Shown here in pieces: positions 27,960 through 37,207 of a stretch of 64,000 nucleotides of DNA. The translations under genes were made by a program, and so were the position numbers. The DNA is from Saccharicrinis sp963677655 (GTDB taxonomy: Bacteria > Bacteroidota > Bacteroidia > Bacteroidales > Marinilabiliaceae). Every line of letters begins with the position of its first letter. The first letter of the stretch is position 1. The stretch is from NCBI GenBank assembly GCA_963677655.1, contig OY782089.1. One strand, written 5' to 3'. A model generated the notes under the pieces. That model did not search any database, was not told where the DNA came from, and saw only the letters and a program-made list of their open reading frames with translations.

Positions 27960-29063
27960 GTGGAGTTTAACACAAAAAATATAAAAATATCTACAATAAA
28001 GTATTTTGATCCTCTATTTGTTTTGTTGTTTTGGTTTTCTCTATTTACACTTCCTTTGTTCTTTCATTGGATCAACAATCCAACAATTCAATGGAATTTT
28101 ATATTAAATATATGGTTTAACTATCTTCCCCTACTAATAATATTTATTGTAAATCGACTTATCTTATTAAAAACTATACTTTTTAAATCTAAACCAATAC
28201 TGTATATTTTATCAGTTATTGTACTAATTAGTATAACGGTAGTTCTAACACAACAATTCACTTCACAAAAGAAACTACCTGCTCAAGAACTTGAAATATT
28301 AAGTTTTTCAAAACCAGATCATGCTGAACGAATGGCAAGGATTAATCAAAGAAAACCTGCTAAAGGGGCTTACCCTTCATATGTAAACCTTGTTCTCTTA
28401 TCCTTTCTATTAGTAGGTTTTGACACGGGAACAAAACTATCTGTTAAATGGGCTAAAACAGAAAGTCAAAAATCTGAGCTTGAGAAAGAGAAAATCAAAA
28501 ATGAACTTGCTTTCTTAAGAAATCAAATTAGTCCTCACTTTTTAATGAACACACTAAATAATATACATTCTTTAGTCGATTTTGATACCAAAGAAGCTAA
28601 AAGTTCAATCGCGAAACTTTCTGTATTAATGCGTCATCTTTTATATGAATCGGACGCAAAAGAAATTACCTTAGTTAAAGAGATAAACTTTATTGAAAGC
28701 TATATTAAATTAATGCAATTACGATTCTCAGATGATGTGGATATTAAATTAGAACAACCTATAAATCTACCCGATATATCAATCCCTCCGTTATTATTTA
28801 CTAATATCCTTGAAAATGCTTTTAAGTATGGCATAAGTTATAATGATAAATCATTTGTACATATAAAAATACTGATACTTAAAAACAACCTTGAATTTTG
28901 TATTACCAACAGTATAAATAAAAAAACCACTGCTTTTAAAAGCACAGGAATTGGTATTAAAAACACAAAGAAACGCCTGGATTTGCTTTACAACAAAAAC
29001 TATACTTTTACGTATTCTGAAACAGATAAAGTATTTAATGCTTCAATAAATATTCCAATATGA
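27960..29063 (+). CDS. LytS/YehU-type sensor histidine kinase
   Basis: 367 residues starting at a GTG; no ATG lies between it and the first membrane helix. Four membrane helices are visible in the first 165 residues, with a periplasmic stretch of about 50 residues between helices 3 and 4. Then comes a His_kinase domain with the phospho-acceptor in ISPHFLMNTLNNIH and an ATPase domain with LENAFKYG and GIGIKNTKKRL. Its stop overlaps the start of the LytTR regulator by 4 bp. Partner and signal are unknown; target candidates are the sulfatase genes downstream. Confidence 0.92.
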   Translation: MEFNTKNIKISTIKYFDPLFVLLFWFSLFTLPLFFHWINNPTIQWNFILNIWFNYLPLLIIFIVNRLILLKTILFKSKPILYILSVIVLISITVVLTQQFTSQKKLPAQELEILSFSKPDHAERMARINQRKPAKGAYPSYVNLVLLSFLLVGFDTGTKLSVKWAKTESQKSELEKEKIKNELAFLRNQISPHFLMNTLNNIHSLVDFDTKEAKSSIAKLSVLMRHLLYESDAKEITLVKEINFIESYIKLMQLRFSDDVDIKLEQPINLPDISIPPLLFTNILENAFKYGISYNDKSFVHIKILILKNNLEFCITNSINKKTTAFKSTGIGIKNTKKRLDLLYNKNYTFTYSETDKVFNASINIPI

Positions 29064-29776
29064 TAAGATGTATTGCTGCAGATGATGAACCATTAGCATT
29101 GAGACAAATGGTTTCATACATAGAGAAAACACCTTTTCTTCAACTTTCTGGTAAATTTACCAACAGCCTGATTTTAAATGAATTTCTAAAAGACAATTCT
29201 ATTGATTTACTTTTTTTGGATATTAACATGCCAGATTTAAATGGCATTGAGCTTGCTAAGGCACTTAAAAATCCACCTAAAATTATTTTTACTACAGCTT
29301 ATAGCAATTATGCCATTGAAGGATATAAGGTAAATGCTATTGATTATTTACTTAAACCAATTGAATATGAAGATTTTTTATCTGCATCAAGTAAAGCTGA
29401 AGACCTTATAAAAAGAGACAGACTTATTGATGCAGAAATTAAAAAGACAGATGATTATCTATTTATTAAATCAGGACAAAAACATATTCGAATAGATTTT
29501 GATGAAATAAAATACATAGAAGCACAAAAAGAATATGTATGTGTCAACCTGTTAAATAAAAAACCAGTAAAGGCTCTAATACGTCTAAAAAATATTGAAG
29601 AGATATTGCCAAAAGCAAATTTCATGCGTGTTCATCGCTCATTTATCGTAAATCTTAATCATATAGCAACTGTTGAGCGTAACAGAATCATTTATAATGA
29701 TAAAGAATTTATTGTTGTGAGTGACACTTATCTTGATGATTTCATGAACTTTATTAACAATAACTTTTTTGGTTAA
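29060..29776 (+). CDS. LytTR-family response regulator
   Basis: 238 residues. Receiver domain with acidic pocket Asp8-Asp9 and phospho-acceptor Asp54 (LLFLDINMPDLNG), followed by a LytTR DNA-binding domain (about 135-236) with FMRVHRSFIVNLNHI. Translated with the kinase through a 4-bp overlap. Its closest relative in the window is the regulator at 35335-36051, which has the same length and layout. Direct repeats 21 bp apart before its own operon and just after its stop codon are candidate binding sites. Confidence 0.93.
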   Translation: MIRCIAADDEPLALRQMVSYIEKTPFLQLSGKFTNSLILNEFLKDNSIDLLFLDINMPDLNGIELAKALKNPPKIIFTTAYSNYAIEGYKVNAIDYLLKPIEYEDFLSASSKAEDLIKRDRLIDAEIKKTDDYLFIKSGQKHIRIDFDEIKYIEAQKEYVCVNLLNKKPVKALIRLKNIEEILPKANFMRVHRSFIVNLNHIATVERNRIIYNDKEFIVVSDTYLDDFMNFINNNFFG

Positions 29777-29807
29777 ATTTCATTGATTAAATTATCCTTT
29801 CCGTTGA
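29777..29807 (+). promoter_or_regulatory. Imperfect 21-bp direct repeat before the sulfatase-DUF1566 gene, candidate LytTR site
   Basis: ATTTCATTGA (29777-29786) and TTTCCGTTGA (29798-29807) share the TTGA end at exactly 21 bp spacing, like the pair at 27867-27897. They lie about 100 bp before the sulfatase start. The match is partial. Confidence 0.4.
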
Positions 29808-29902
29808 TTCTATTTGTTATTGACACATCCATTATTGATTTTTACGATAAGTCATAAATATCAGATTTATTGAAAAGATTTTATAACGTAATATATGGAC
29901 TT

Positions 29903-32347
29903 ATGAATGGTTTGATCAAGTTAGTAACACTGGTAATCATTTTTAACTTTACTACTTTAGTTGCTCAAGAAACACCTAACATATTATTTATAATTGGTGA
30001 CGATATGGGTGTTGATGCTATAAAAGGTTTCGATATCGGAAACGATTATCCTCAAACTCCTAATCTTGATAAATTACGACAGACTGGTGTAACTTTTACA
30101 AACGTGTGGGCTACTCCGGTTTGTTCTGCTACTCGAGCATCATTAATTACCGGAAAATATGGAATTAATAATGGAGTAAACTCGGTGCCCGGTTTTTTAA
30201 GTGTGGAGCATAAATCCGTTTTTAAAGAGATAAAAGAACAAACTAACAAACGATATAAGACCTGCGTCATCGGAAAATGGCATTTATCAAAAAGATTTGA
30301 TTACAATCATCCATATGAACATGGGATTGACGAATTCATGGGAATAATGGATGCCGGAGTTTCTGATTATTATAATTGGGATAAAATTGAAAATGGCAAA
30401 TCAGAAAAATGTACGACTTATGCCACTCAATATTTTACAAATTATGCCATTGAATGGATAAATAAACAAGACAGTCCGTGGTTAATGTGGCTGTCACATG
30501 TAGCACCTCACACACCATTTCATGTACCTCCTGAACACATGTTTTCTACAGAGAACACATACGACAACAGAGGAAAGTACAAGGCCATGATCGAATCTCT
30601 TGATTACGAAATAGGTCGTTTGTTGAAAAATATTCCAGAAAAAGTATTAGACAATACCTTAATTGTTTTTTTAGGTGACAATGGTACTCCGGGAAGAATT
30701 CTTTCAGGGTTTCCCTCTAAACGCGGTAAACAAACTATTTACCAGGGCGGCATTAGTGTTCCTTTAATCATAGCAGGTAAAGGAGTTAGTCGCAATAAAG
30801 AGAAAGAAGATGCTTTAATTAACATTAGCGACTTTTATGTCACCTTTTCACAAATTGTTAATCCAAATGCTTTTCCTTCCGGGGTGGCAAATGATGGATT
30901 AAGTTTTAAACATTTATTGAGTACTTCTAATGGAAAAAAACGCGACTATAATTATATGGCAATGGGAGCCAATAGGCGCATTAATTACAGTAGGTATACG
31001 GTTCGCGATCGGCAGTATAAATTATTGGATATGGGGAATGGCATATTTGAGTTTTATGATTTGAATGCAGATAAAAATGAATTAAATAATCTATTTATAA
31101 AAAAACTTACTGCTTCACAAAAAAAGGCAAAACAGAAACTTTTACAACTAATGTCTGATATCAGGGGTGAGAATGTTCTATTTAAAAAGGAAACAACAAT
31201 CAATGAGGAAAGAGCTTCAGGGAATTACCAAATAGTTCATACAGGAGTCACAGAATTCTATGATGCTAATTCAAAAATAAACACACCCGAAACAACTGAT
31301 GCCTTATATGGTCAGGATGCTGGCAGAGTATACAATCAACCTTCATACACCGACAATGGAGATGGAACAATAACCGATAACATCACCGGATTAATGTGGC
31401 AAAAAGATATGGGCCAGAAAATGACCTATGCTGAAGCCGAAAAAAAAGCAAAAAATATTGCCCTGGGAGGATATAATGATTGGCGCATTCCAACAATAAA
31501 AGAACTTTATTCATTGATTCAGTTTACAGGCCAAGCGATGGGTATAAATGCAAAAACTGCTTTTATTGATACAAACTATTTCATCCAACCATTTGGTGAT
31601 ACCTCATCAGGTGAAAGAGCTATTGATGCTCAAACATGGTCGTCAACTTTCTACACTGGAAAAACAATGCATGGTAACAAAACAATTTTTGGAGTTAACT
31701 TTGTAGATGGAAGAATCAAAGGCTATCCTGAATTTAACAGAAGATCAAACCAAATGAACCAAATGTATTTTCGCCTGGTAAGAGGAAATACAGACTATGG
31801 AAAAAACACATTTGTTGACAATGGAGATGGAACAATAAGCGATTATTCTACGGGATTAATGTGGCAAAAATCTGATGATGGAATAGCGCGTGATTGGCAA
31901 AATTCAATAAAATATTGCGAAAACCTTCAACTGGCAGGTTACGAAGATTGGCATTTACCAAACATTAAAGAGTTACAAAGCATAGTTGATTATCAAAGAA
32001 GTCCTACTGCAACCAACTCACCGGCTATTGATCCTGTTTTTAATGTTACTAAAATTACTGATCCTGATAATAACACTGGTCACTACCCTTATTTTTGGTC
32101 TACTACAACTCATCTTGATGGCCCCAGGCCATATAGCAAGGCTACTTATATAGCCTTTGGTAAATCATTAGGTAAAATGAGAGGCCAATTGTTAGATGTG
32201 CATGGAGCAGGTTCACAGAGAAGTGATCCCAAAACAGGTTCTAAATCAGATTATCCTAAGTTTAGAGGACCGCAAGGTGATCATCTATCTGTTTTTAATT
32301 ACTGTAGAGCTGTTAGAAGAATAAAATCGAACACCATCTCGAAATAA
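29903..32347 (+). CDS. Sulfatase fused to two C-terminal DUF1566 (Lcl C-terminal) domains
   Basis: About 814 residues from the ATG at 29903; a TTG at 29870 would add 11 residues. Signal peptide ends near LVAQ. The S1-type sulfatase domain (about 25-430) has NILFIIGDDMG for metal, CSATRASLITGK with the Cys that becomes formylglycine, GKWHLS, and HTPFHVP. After a linker come two copies of a DUF1566 domain (NGDGTITDNITGLMWQK...GYNDWRIPTIKEL, then NGDGTISDYSTGLMWQK...WHLPNIKEL). It removes sulfate esters from an unknown glycan in periplasm or at the surface. The next two genes encode the same two parts separately. Confidence 0.9.
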   Translation: MNGLIKLVTLVIIFNFTTLVAQETPNILFIIGDDMGVDAIKGFDIGNDYPQTPNLDKLRQTGVTFTNVWATPVCSATRASLITGKYGINNGVNSVPGFLSVEHKSVFKEIKEQTNKRYKTCVIGKWHLSKRFDYNHPYEHGIDEFMGIMDAGVSDYYNWDKIENGKSEKCTTYATQYFTNYAIEWINKQDSPWLMWLSHVAPHTPFHVPPEHMFSTENTYDNRGKYKAMIESLDYEIGRLLKNIPEKVLDNTLIVFLGDNGTPGRILSGFPSKRGKQTIYQGGISVPLIIAGKGVSRNKEKEDALINISDFYVTFSQIVNPNAFPSGVANDGLSFKHLLSTSNGKKRDYNYMAMGANRRINYSRYTVRDRQYKLLDMGNGIFEFYDLNADKNELNNLFIKKLTASQKKAKQKLLQLMSDIRGENVLFKKETTINEERASGNYQIVHTGVTEFYDANSKINTPETTDALYGQDAGRVYNQPSYTDNGDGTITDNITGLMWQKDMGQKMTYAEAEKKAKNIALGGYNDWRIPTIKELYSLIQFTGQAMGINAKTAFIDTNYFIQPFGDTSSGERAIDAQTWSSTFYTGKTMHGNKTIFGVNFVDGRIKGYPEFNRRSNQMNQMYFRLVRGNTDYGKNTFVDNGDGTISDYSTGLMWQKSDDGIARDWQNSIKYCENLQLAGYEDWHLPNIKELQSIVDYQRSPTATNSPAIDPVFNVTKITDPDNNTGHYPYFWSTTTHLDGPRPYSKATYIAFGKSLGKMRGQLLDVHGAGSQRSDPKTGSKSDYPKFRGPQGDHLSVFNYCRAVRRIKSNTISK

Positions 32348-32460
32348 CTTAATTAATGTATTAAAGGAACGATATGAAGATTGAAAACGCAATAGATTCT
32401 TTAATGAATATTGCGGGTTAAAATTCATGTGATATAAAATATTTTTATCCTATCATAGAA

Positions 32461-32507
32461 TCTTCGTACTCCAATGTTTGCATTGGGTTAAATACAATGA
32501 ACGAAGA
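32461..32507. repeat. Nested inverted repeat between the two sulfatase genes
   Basis: Outer arms TCTTCGT (32461-32467) and ACGAAGA (32501-32507) enclose an inner stem CCAATG-TTTG-CATTGG (32471-32486). No T-run follows, so terminator function is uncertain. Confidence 0.4.
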
Positions 32508-32608
32508 GAAAAAGATATAAAACTCAAGATATTAGTTTTCAATTAACAAAGTTGTAAGTCTCTTATCTTTTATGTTGATACTAAATAGTTACATAATAAT
32601 ATAACAAT

Positions 32609-33904
32609 ATGAGATATAGTATTTTATCTGTTGTTTTGGTATTAATTTTCCTTTCATGTAATAAAAAAAGTGATATTCTTAACTTGTCAGAGATTACAGA
32701 TAATCAATCAGAACGCCCCAACATCCTGTTAATCATTGCTGATGACTTAGGCTTAGATGCTTGCCCTGGATATTCGGAAGGAGAGGAAAAACCCAACATG
32801 CCCAATCTTGATCAATTGATTTCAGAAGGCATTATATTTGATAATGCCTGGTCATATCCTCTTTGCGCTCCAACAAGGGCTTCAATATTAACAGGAAGAT
32901 ACGGAAGTCGCACAGGTATCTTAAATGTAGATAATGCATATATCTCTGAATCAGAAATTAGTATTCAACGTTATCTGGACATTAATTCCGACTCTGCATA
33001 TGCTCATGCCGTAATTGGAAAATGGCACCTTTCAAAGCCAAAACAATACTCTGCACCTAATGATATTGGGGTGGGCTATTTTGCAGGAAATATGCAGGGC
33101 GAATTACAAAACTATAATAATTGGACTTTAGTAAAGAATGGAATCACAGAGCCATGCTCAGAATATCATACTTCAAAAATAACTGATTTGTCTATTGAAT
33201 GGATAAATGAACAAAGTAAACCCTGGTTTTGCTGGCTAGCCTATGCTGCTCCACATACCCCTTTTCATTATCCCCCTACTGAAATGCATAGCCAGGATAT
33301 AATTGAAAACGATACCTTATCAATGTATTTAGCAATGATAGAAAGTATTGATTACGAAATAGGACGTTTACTGACCTCGCTGAATCAAGAAACAAGGGAA
33401 AATACGATAATCATTTTTTTAGGAGACAATGGAACGCAAAAAAATGTACTTCAATTACCCTACCGGGGAAACAGAGCGAAAGGTTCACTGTACCAGGGAG
33501 GTATTAATGTGCCATTAATTATTTCAGGTAAAGGAGTTGAAAGATTAAATGTAAGAGACGAAAACCTAATTAACACCTGCGATTTATTTGCAACCATTGC
33601 CGATATAGCAGGTACAAAAATTACTAACTATCAGGATAGTTATAGTTTTAAGCAGCTATTAAGTTACGAAAATACAGGTTTAAGATTATATAATTTTTCA
33701 GAAATAAATTATGATAATGAATACAGATATACAATTACTGATGGCACATATAAACTTATTAGCAACAATGATAAAGAGGATGAATTATACAAATTAGAGA
33801 ATGATCCTTACGAAAGAAACAACTTATACAACAGCTTAAACTCTGAGGATATAAATGCAATTCAAAAACTTATACAGATGAATGATGAAATTCAGAATAA
33901 TTAA
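32609..33904 (+). CDS. Sulfatase (S1 family), lipoprotein
   Basis: 431 residues with lipobox FLSC. Sulfatase signature CAPTRASILTGRYG carries the formylglycine Cys in the standard C-x-P-x-R context; NILLIIADDLG binds the metal, and GKWHLS and HTPFHYP follow. It is closely similar along its length to the sulfatase domain of the gene before it but has no DUF1566 part. The DUF1566 lipoprotein gene starts 10 bp after its stop, so the two proteins are made together. Confidence 0.92.
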   Translation: MRYSILSVVLVLIFLSCNKKSDILNLSEITDNQSERPNILLIIADDLGLDACPGYSEGEEKPNMPNLDQLISEGIIFDNAWSYPLCAPTRASILTGRYGSRTGILNVDNAYISESEISIQRYLDINSDSAYAHAVIGKWHLSKPKQYSAPNDIGVGYFAGNMQGELQNYNNWTLVKNGITEPCSEYHTSKITDLSIEWINEQSKPWFCWLAYAAPHTPFHYPPTEMHSQDIIENDTLSMYLAMIESIDYEIGRLLTSLNQETRENTIIIFLGDNGTQKNVLQLPYRGNRAKGSLYQGGINVPLIISGKGVERLNVRDENLINTCDLFATIADIAGTKITNYQDSYSFKQLLSYENTGLRLYNFSEINYDNEYRYTITDGTYKLISNNDKEDELYKLENDPYERNNLYNSLNSEDINAIQKLIQMNDEIQNN

Positions 33905-33914
33905 ATCTATAAAT

Positions 33915-35180
33915 ATGACAAAGTTATATATTCTTTTATTAGTTATTGCTCTGAACTTATTTTCCTGTACAAAAGACCAAACTTCAGGAAATGATGATCA
34001 AGAAAATAATACAACTTCTAATGATACAGATATTGAATTAGTATTAAATTACCCCATTGTGGATACAAAACAATCTATTTTTTATGGAAATACACAAGAA
34101 TTAGTCAGCACACCAGAACCAGGAAGCATCTACTATGGACAAGATGCACAATTTTCTGGTAATACACCTTCTTATACAAATAATCAGGATGGTACAATTA
34201 CAGATAATGTTACCGGGCTTATTTGGGAAAAGGGGTATCAAATATTGACTCATACACAAGCCTTATCCTATCTTGAGGAGAAAAATCAGGGTAACTATAA
34301 CGATTGGCGAATACCATCTATCAAAGAACTCTACTCATTAATGCAATTCTGCGGTACCGATGTCAGTAGCTCAGATATGTATGCTCAACCATCGTCGAGT
34401 GCCATTCCGTTTATCGATGATGATTACTTTGATTTCGATTACTTTGCAAATGGAGACCGGGCTATTGATGTACAATATTATAGTTGTTCCAAGTATACAG
34501 GGTTAATTATGACCAACAAAGAAAGTCTTTTCGGACTTAATGTTGCGGATGGACGCATAAAAAGTTATCCTTATGTTTCTGGCGGATCAGAAAAAGAATA
34601 CTCAGTGAAATTGGTAAGAGGTACAACCAATTATGGGATAAACTATTTTGTAGATAACAACAATAATACAATAACCGATAAAGCTACCGGGCTGATGTGG
34701 GATAAGGATGATAGTGGAAAGGGAATGAAATGGTCTGAAGCCTTAGCTTGGGCACAGGAGATGAACACACAAAAACACCGTGGTTATGACGATTGGCGCG
34801 TACCCAATGCAAAAGAATTACAAAGTATTGTTGATTATTCCAGATCGCCCCAGGTAACGAACAGTGCCGCTATAGATCAGGTATTCAATATCTCAAAAAT
34901 TACAGCAGAAAATGGGGAGGATGAGTATCCTTACTTTTGGAGCAGTACAACGCACTTAAATTTATCAACTTCAAGCTATGCTGTCTATATCAGTTTTGGT
35001 GAAGCACTTGGATATTTTCCCGAAGGATCTATAACTCCCATTGATGTGCATGGTGCAGGAGCTCAACGTAGTGATCCTAAATTTGATAATGGTAAGGACT
35101 ATAGTTCCGGTCACGGTCCTCAAGGCGATGTTGTACGAATTAACAACTATGTTCGTTTAGTACGTACTATAAAACAATAA
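33915..35180 (+). CDS. Lipoprotein with two DUF1566 (Lcl C-terminal) domains
   Basis: 421 residues. I start at 33915 because this gives the lipoprotein signal MTKLYILLLVIALNLFSC; an ATG at 33882 lies inside the sulfatase gene. Two DUF1566 domains occur in tandem, each with NxDGTITDNVTGLIWEK-type and YNDWRIPSIKELYSL or YDDWRVPNAKELQSI motifs, and both end near a GAGAQRSDP segment. The domain's role is unproven; it resembles surface-adhesin C-type-lectin-like folds. It matches the C-terminal half of 29903-32347, so it probably works with the sulfatase encoded directly upstream. Confidence 0.88.
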   Translation: MTKLYILLLVIALNLFSCTKDQTSGNDDQENNTTSNDTDIELVLNYPIVDTKQSIFYGNTQELVSTPEPGSIYYGQDAQFSGNTPSYTNNQDGTITDNVTGLIWEKGYQILTHTQALSYLEEKNQGNYNDWRIPSIKELYSLMQFCGTDVSSSDMYAQPSSSAIPFIDDDYFDFDYFANGDRAIDVQYYSCSKYTGLIMTNKESLFGLNVADGRIKSYPYVSGGSEKEYSVKLVRGTTNYGINYFVDNNNNTITDKATGLMWDKDDSGKGMKWSEALAWAQEMNTQKHRGYDDWRVPNAKELQSIVDYSRSPQVTNSAAIDQVFNISKITAENGEDEYPYFWSSTTHLNLSTSSYAVYISFGEALGYFPEGSITPIDVHGAGAQRSDPKFDNGKDYSSGHGPQGDVVRINNYVRLVRTIKQ

Positions 35181-35334
35181 TGATGTTAAAAACTATAAAT
35201 CAAGACTTACACAAATTATACATTATTGTACAAAAGTGAATAAGTTTATTATTTATAACTGAACTGTGGATTTTATGTCTTTGGGTAATTTTTTGATACC
35301 AAGTAATTATCATAACTTACCAGTTAACCTATAT

Positions 35335-36051
35335 CTATTTCAGAAAATTATCATCCAAAAACCTTTTAAAATCCTCTTTGTACTGGTCGCTGATAGGAAT
35401 GTATACTTTTTTATCAAAAATTATGCGATTACGTTCTATCGTTTGTATTTTATTGAGATTTACAATATAAGAACGATGTACACGCATAAAACCTTCATTT
35501 GGAAGATGTTCCATTATTTTACCCATATTTAATATAGCCATAATTGGATTATCATGAACTTGAAATATTCGCACATAATCACGCATACCTTGAATATAGG
35601 TAATATCATTTAAGTTAATGCGTACAATCTTATATTCAGATTTGATAAATAGAAATTTATCATCATGCTTAATAGTAGCAGTCTGTTCCTGTTGAGAAAA
35701 ATATCTTTGTTTTGTTTTTTCAACAGACTGCGAAAATGCAGCAAAAGAGATGGGTTTAACCAGATAATCAGCAGCATCTACCTGAAAACCTTCAACTGCA
35801 TAATCACGATATGCCGTGATGAATATAACTTTTGGTGGTTTAATAAGCGACTTAACAAATTCCATACCTGATAGATCCGGCATATTTATATCAACGAACA
35901 TCAAGTCAACATCGTTTTCCTGTAAATACTCTAATGCGTTTACAGCACTTTTAAAACTTTGTAACAAAGTTAAATAAGGTATTTTTTCAATATAACTCCC
36001 TAATTGTTTAAGAGCTAATGGCTCATCATCTATAGTAATACAACTTATCAT
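35335..36051 (-). CDS. LytTR-family response regulator (second system)
   Basis: 238 residues. Receiver with Asp8-Asp9 and phospho-acceptor Asp54 (LMFVDINMPDLSG), then LytTR domain with FMRVHRSYIVNLNKI. The kinase gene upstream overlaps by 4 bp. It ends convergently with the DUF1566 gene, leaving 154 bp between. It is clearly a paralogue of the regulator at 29060-29776, so cross-talk or shared sites are possible. Confidence 0.93.
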   Translation of the reverse strand: MISCITIDDEPLALKQLGSYIEKIPYLTLLQSFKSAVNALEYLQENDVDLMFVDINMPDLSGMEFVKSLIKPPKVIFITAYRDYAVEGFQVDAADYLVKPISFAAFSQSVEKTKQRYFSQQEQTATIKHDDKFLFIKSEYKIVRINLNDITYIQGMRDYVRIFQVHDNPIMAILNMGKIMEHLPNEGFMRVHRSYIVNLNKIQTIERNRIIFDKKVYIPISDQYKEDFKRFLDDNFLK

Positions 36052-37181
36052 ATCGGAATAACTAAGTTAACTTTAAAAATTTCATCTTTTTTATCAATAT
36101 TTAGCATATAATTATTGCCAAATAACAGCTCCAGTCTTTTTCGGGTATTTTCAATTCCAATGCCCGAATTTTTATTTTGCTTTATTTCCTGATGAATCCG
36201 ATTCTCAACCTTAAAAATAAATTGATTTTCGTATATATTTATATGAATATGCACAAATGAGGGTCTTTGATAACTAATGCCATATTTAAAAGCATTTTCT
36301 ATAAATGAGATGGTTAACAAAGGGGGTATTTTTACTGGAGGGAGAATCTCCGGAATCTCCAGTTGCAAATCAACTTCGTCGGTAATCCGTAATTTCATTA
36401 GTTCAACATAACTACTTGTGAAATCCAGTTCTTGCTTTAAGGACACTCCTTGAGTTTGGGATTCATATAACATATAATCCATCATCTGTGAGAGCTTAAT
36501 AATAGCATCTTTAGCTTCCTCTGTATTTATATCCACAAGTGCATGAATATTATTCAAGGTATTCATAAAGAAATGGGGACTTATCTGATTTTTCAGAAAT
36601 GCCATTTTATTTGCAATACTTTCACTTTCTGCTTTTAATTTGTTTTGTTCAGACTGCATCCATTTACTAAAAAACAACAATCCAGAATCAAATCCAATTA
36701 ACAAAATACACATTATAAAAAGATTTGCATAGGCAGGAATAAATTCTCTTGGCCTATCAAAAGGATGTTGCTGGATATTACCAGGCCCTCGTGGTGGTTC
36801 ATTACCTGACCTTGGTGGTAATATATTATCTGGTCTTGGTGCTTGAACATGCTCAGATCTTGGTGTAGGCATATGCTCTTGATCTGAAATGTTTGAAAAA
36901 AAATAGACTGCAAACGAAAACAAAATAATTATCCCTAATAAAGAAATAAAGTAATAAGTGCGTCTACCTTTTAAGAATAATTGAGGCATTAACAAAAAAT
37001 GATTGGCCAGAAATATGAAAAATAACATAATATATTCCTTCCATATTTTAAAAATATGAGGCCAATTTATAAAGTTAGATGATTCTCCAAATAGTATTGG
37101 AATGGCAAAAAGTAATAACCAAACCAATATAACCAGTAATAACTGGACACGTTCTACTTTATTTTTTAAAAACTTTGTCAT
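36048..37181 (-). CDS. LytS/YehU-type sensor histidine kinase with proline-rich periplasmic loop
   Basis: 377 residues from the ATG at 37181; an ATG at 37217 would overlap the upstream gene. Four membrane helices occur in the first 190 residues. Between helices 3 and 4 lies a loop of about 50 residues rich in Pro and Arg (for example APRPDNILPPRSGNEPPRG). The His_kinase domain has ISPHFFMNTLNNIH and the ATPase part has IENAFKYG and GIGIENTRKRL. It is a distal gene in the operon with the flavoprotein and ferredoxin, so its signal may relate to periplasmic redox state or the reductase substrate. Confidence 0.91.
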   Translation of the reverse strand: MTKFLKNKVERVQLLLVILVWLLLFAIPILFGESSNFINWPHIFKIWKEYIMLFFIFLANHFLLMPQLFLKGRRTYYFISLLGIIILFSFAVYFFSNISDQEHMPTPRSEHVQAPRPDNILPPRSGNEPPRGPGNIQQHPFDRPREFIPAYANLFIMCILLIGFDSGLLFFSKWMQSEQNKLKAESESIANKMAFLKNQISPHFFMNTLNNIHALVDINTEEAKDAIIKLSQMMDYMLYESQTQGVSLKQELDFTSSYVELMKLRITDEVDLQLEIPEILPPVKIPPLLTISFIENAFKYGISYQRPSFVHIHINIYENQFIFKVENRIHQEIKQNKNSGIGIENTRKRLELLFGNNYMLNIDKKDEIFKVNLVIPI

Positions 37182-37207
37182 TGTAATTGCATGTAAATAT
37201 ACAACTA

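Noticed and set aside
27960..29776. A quorum-sensing AgrC/AgrA system
   Set aside because: LytTR and spacing resemble AgrA, but the kinase is of LytS type with four helices and there is no peptide precursor gene.
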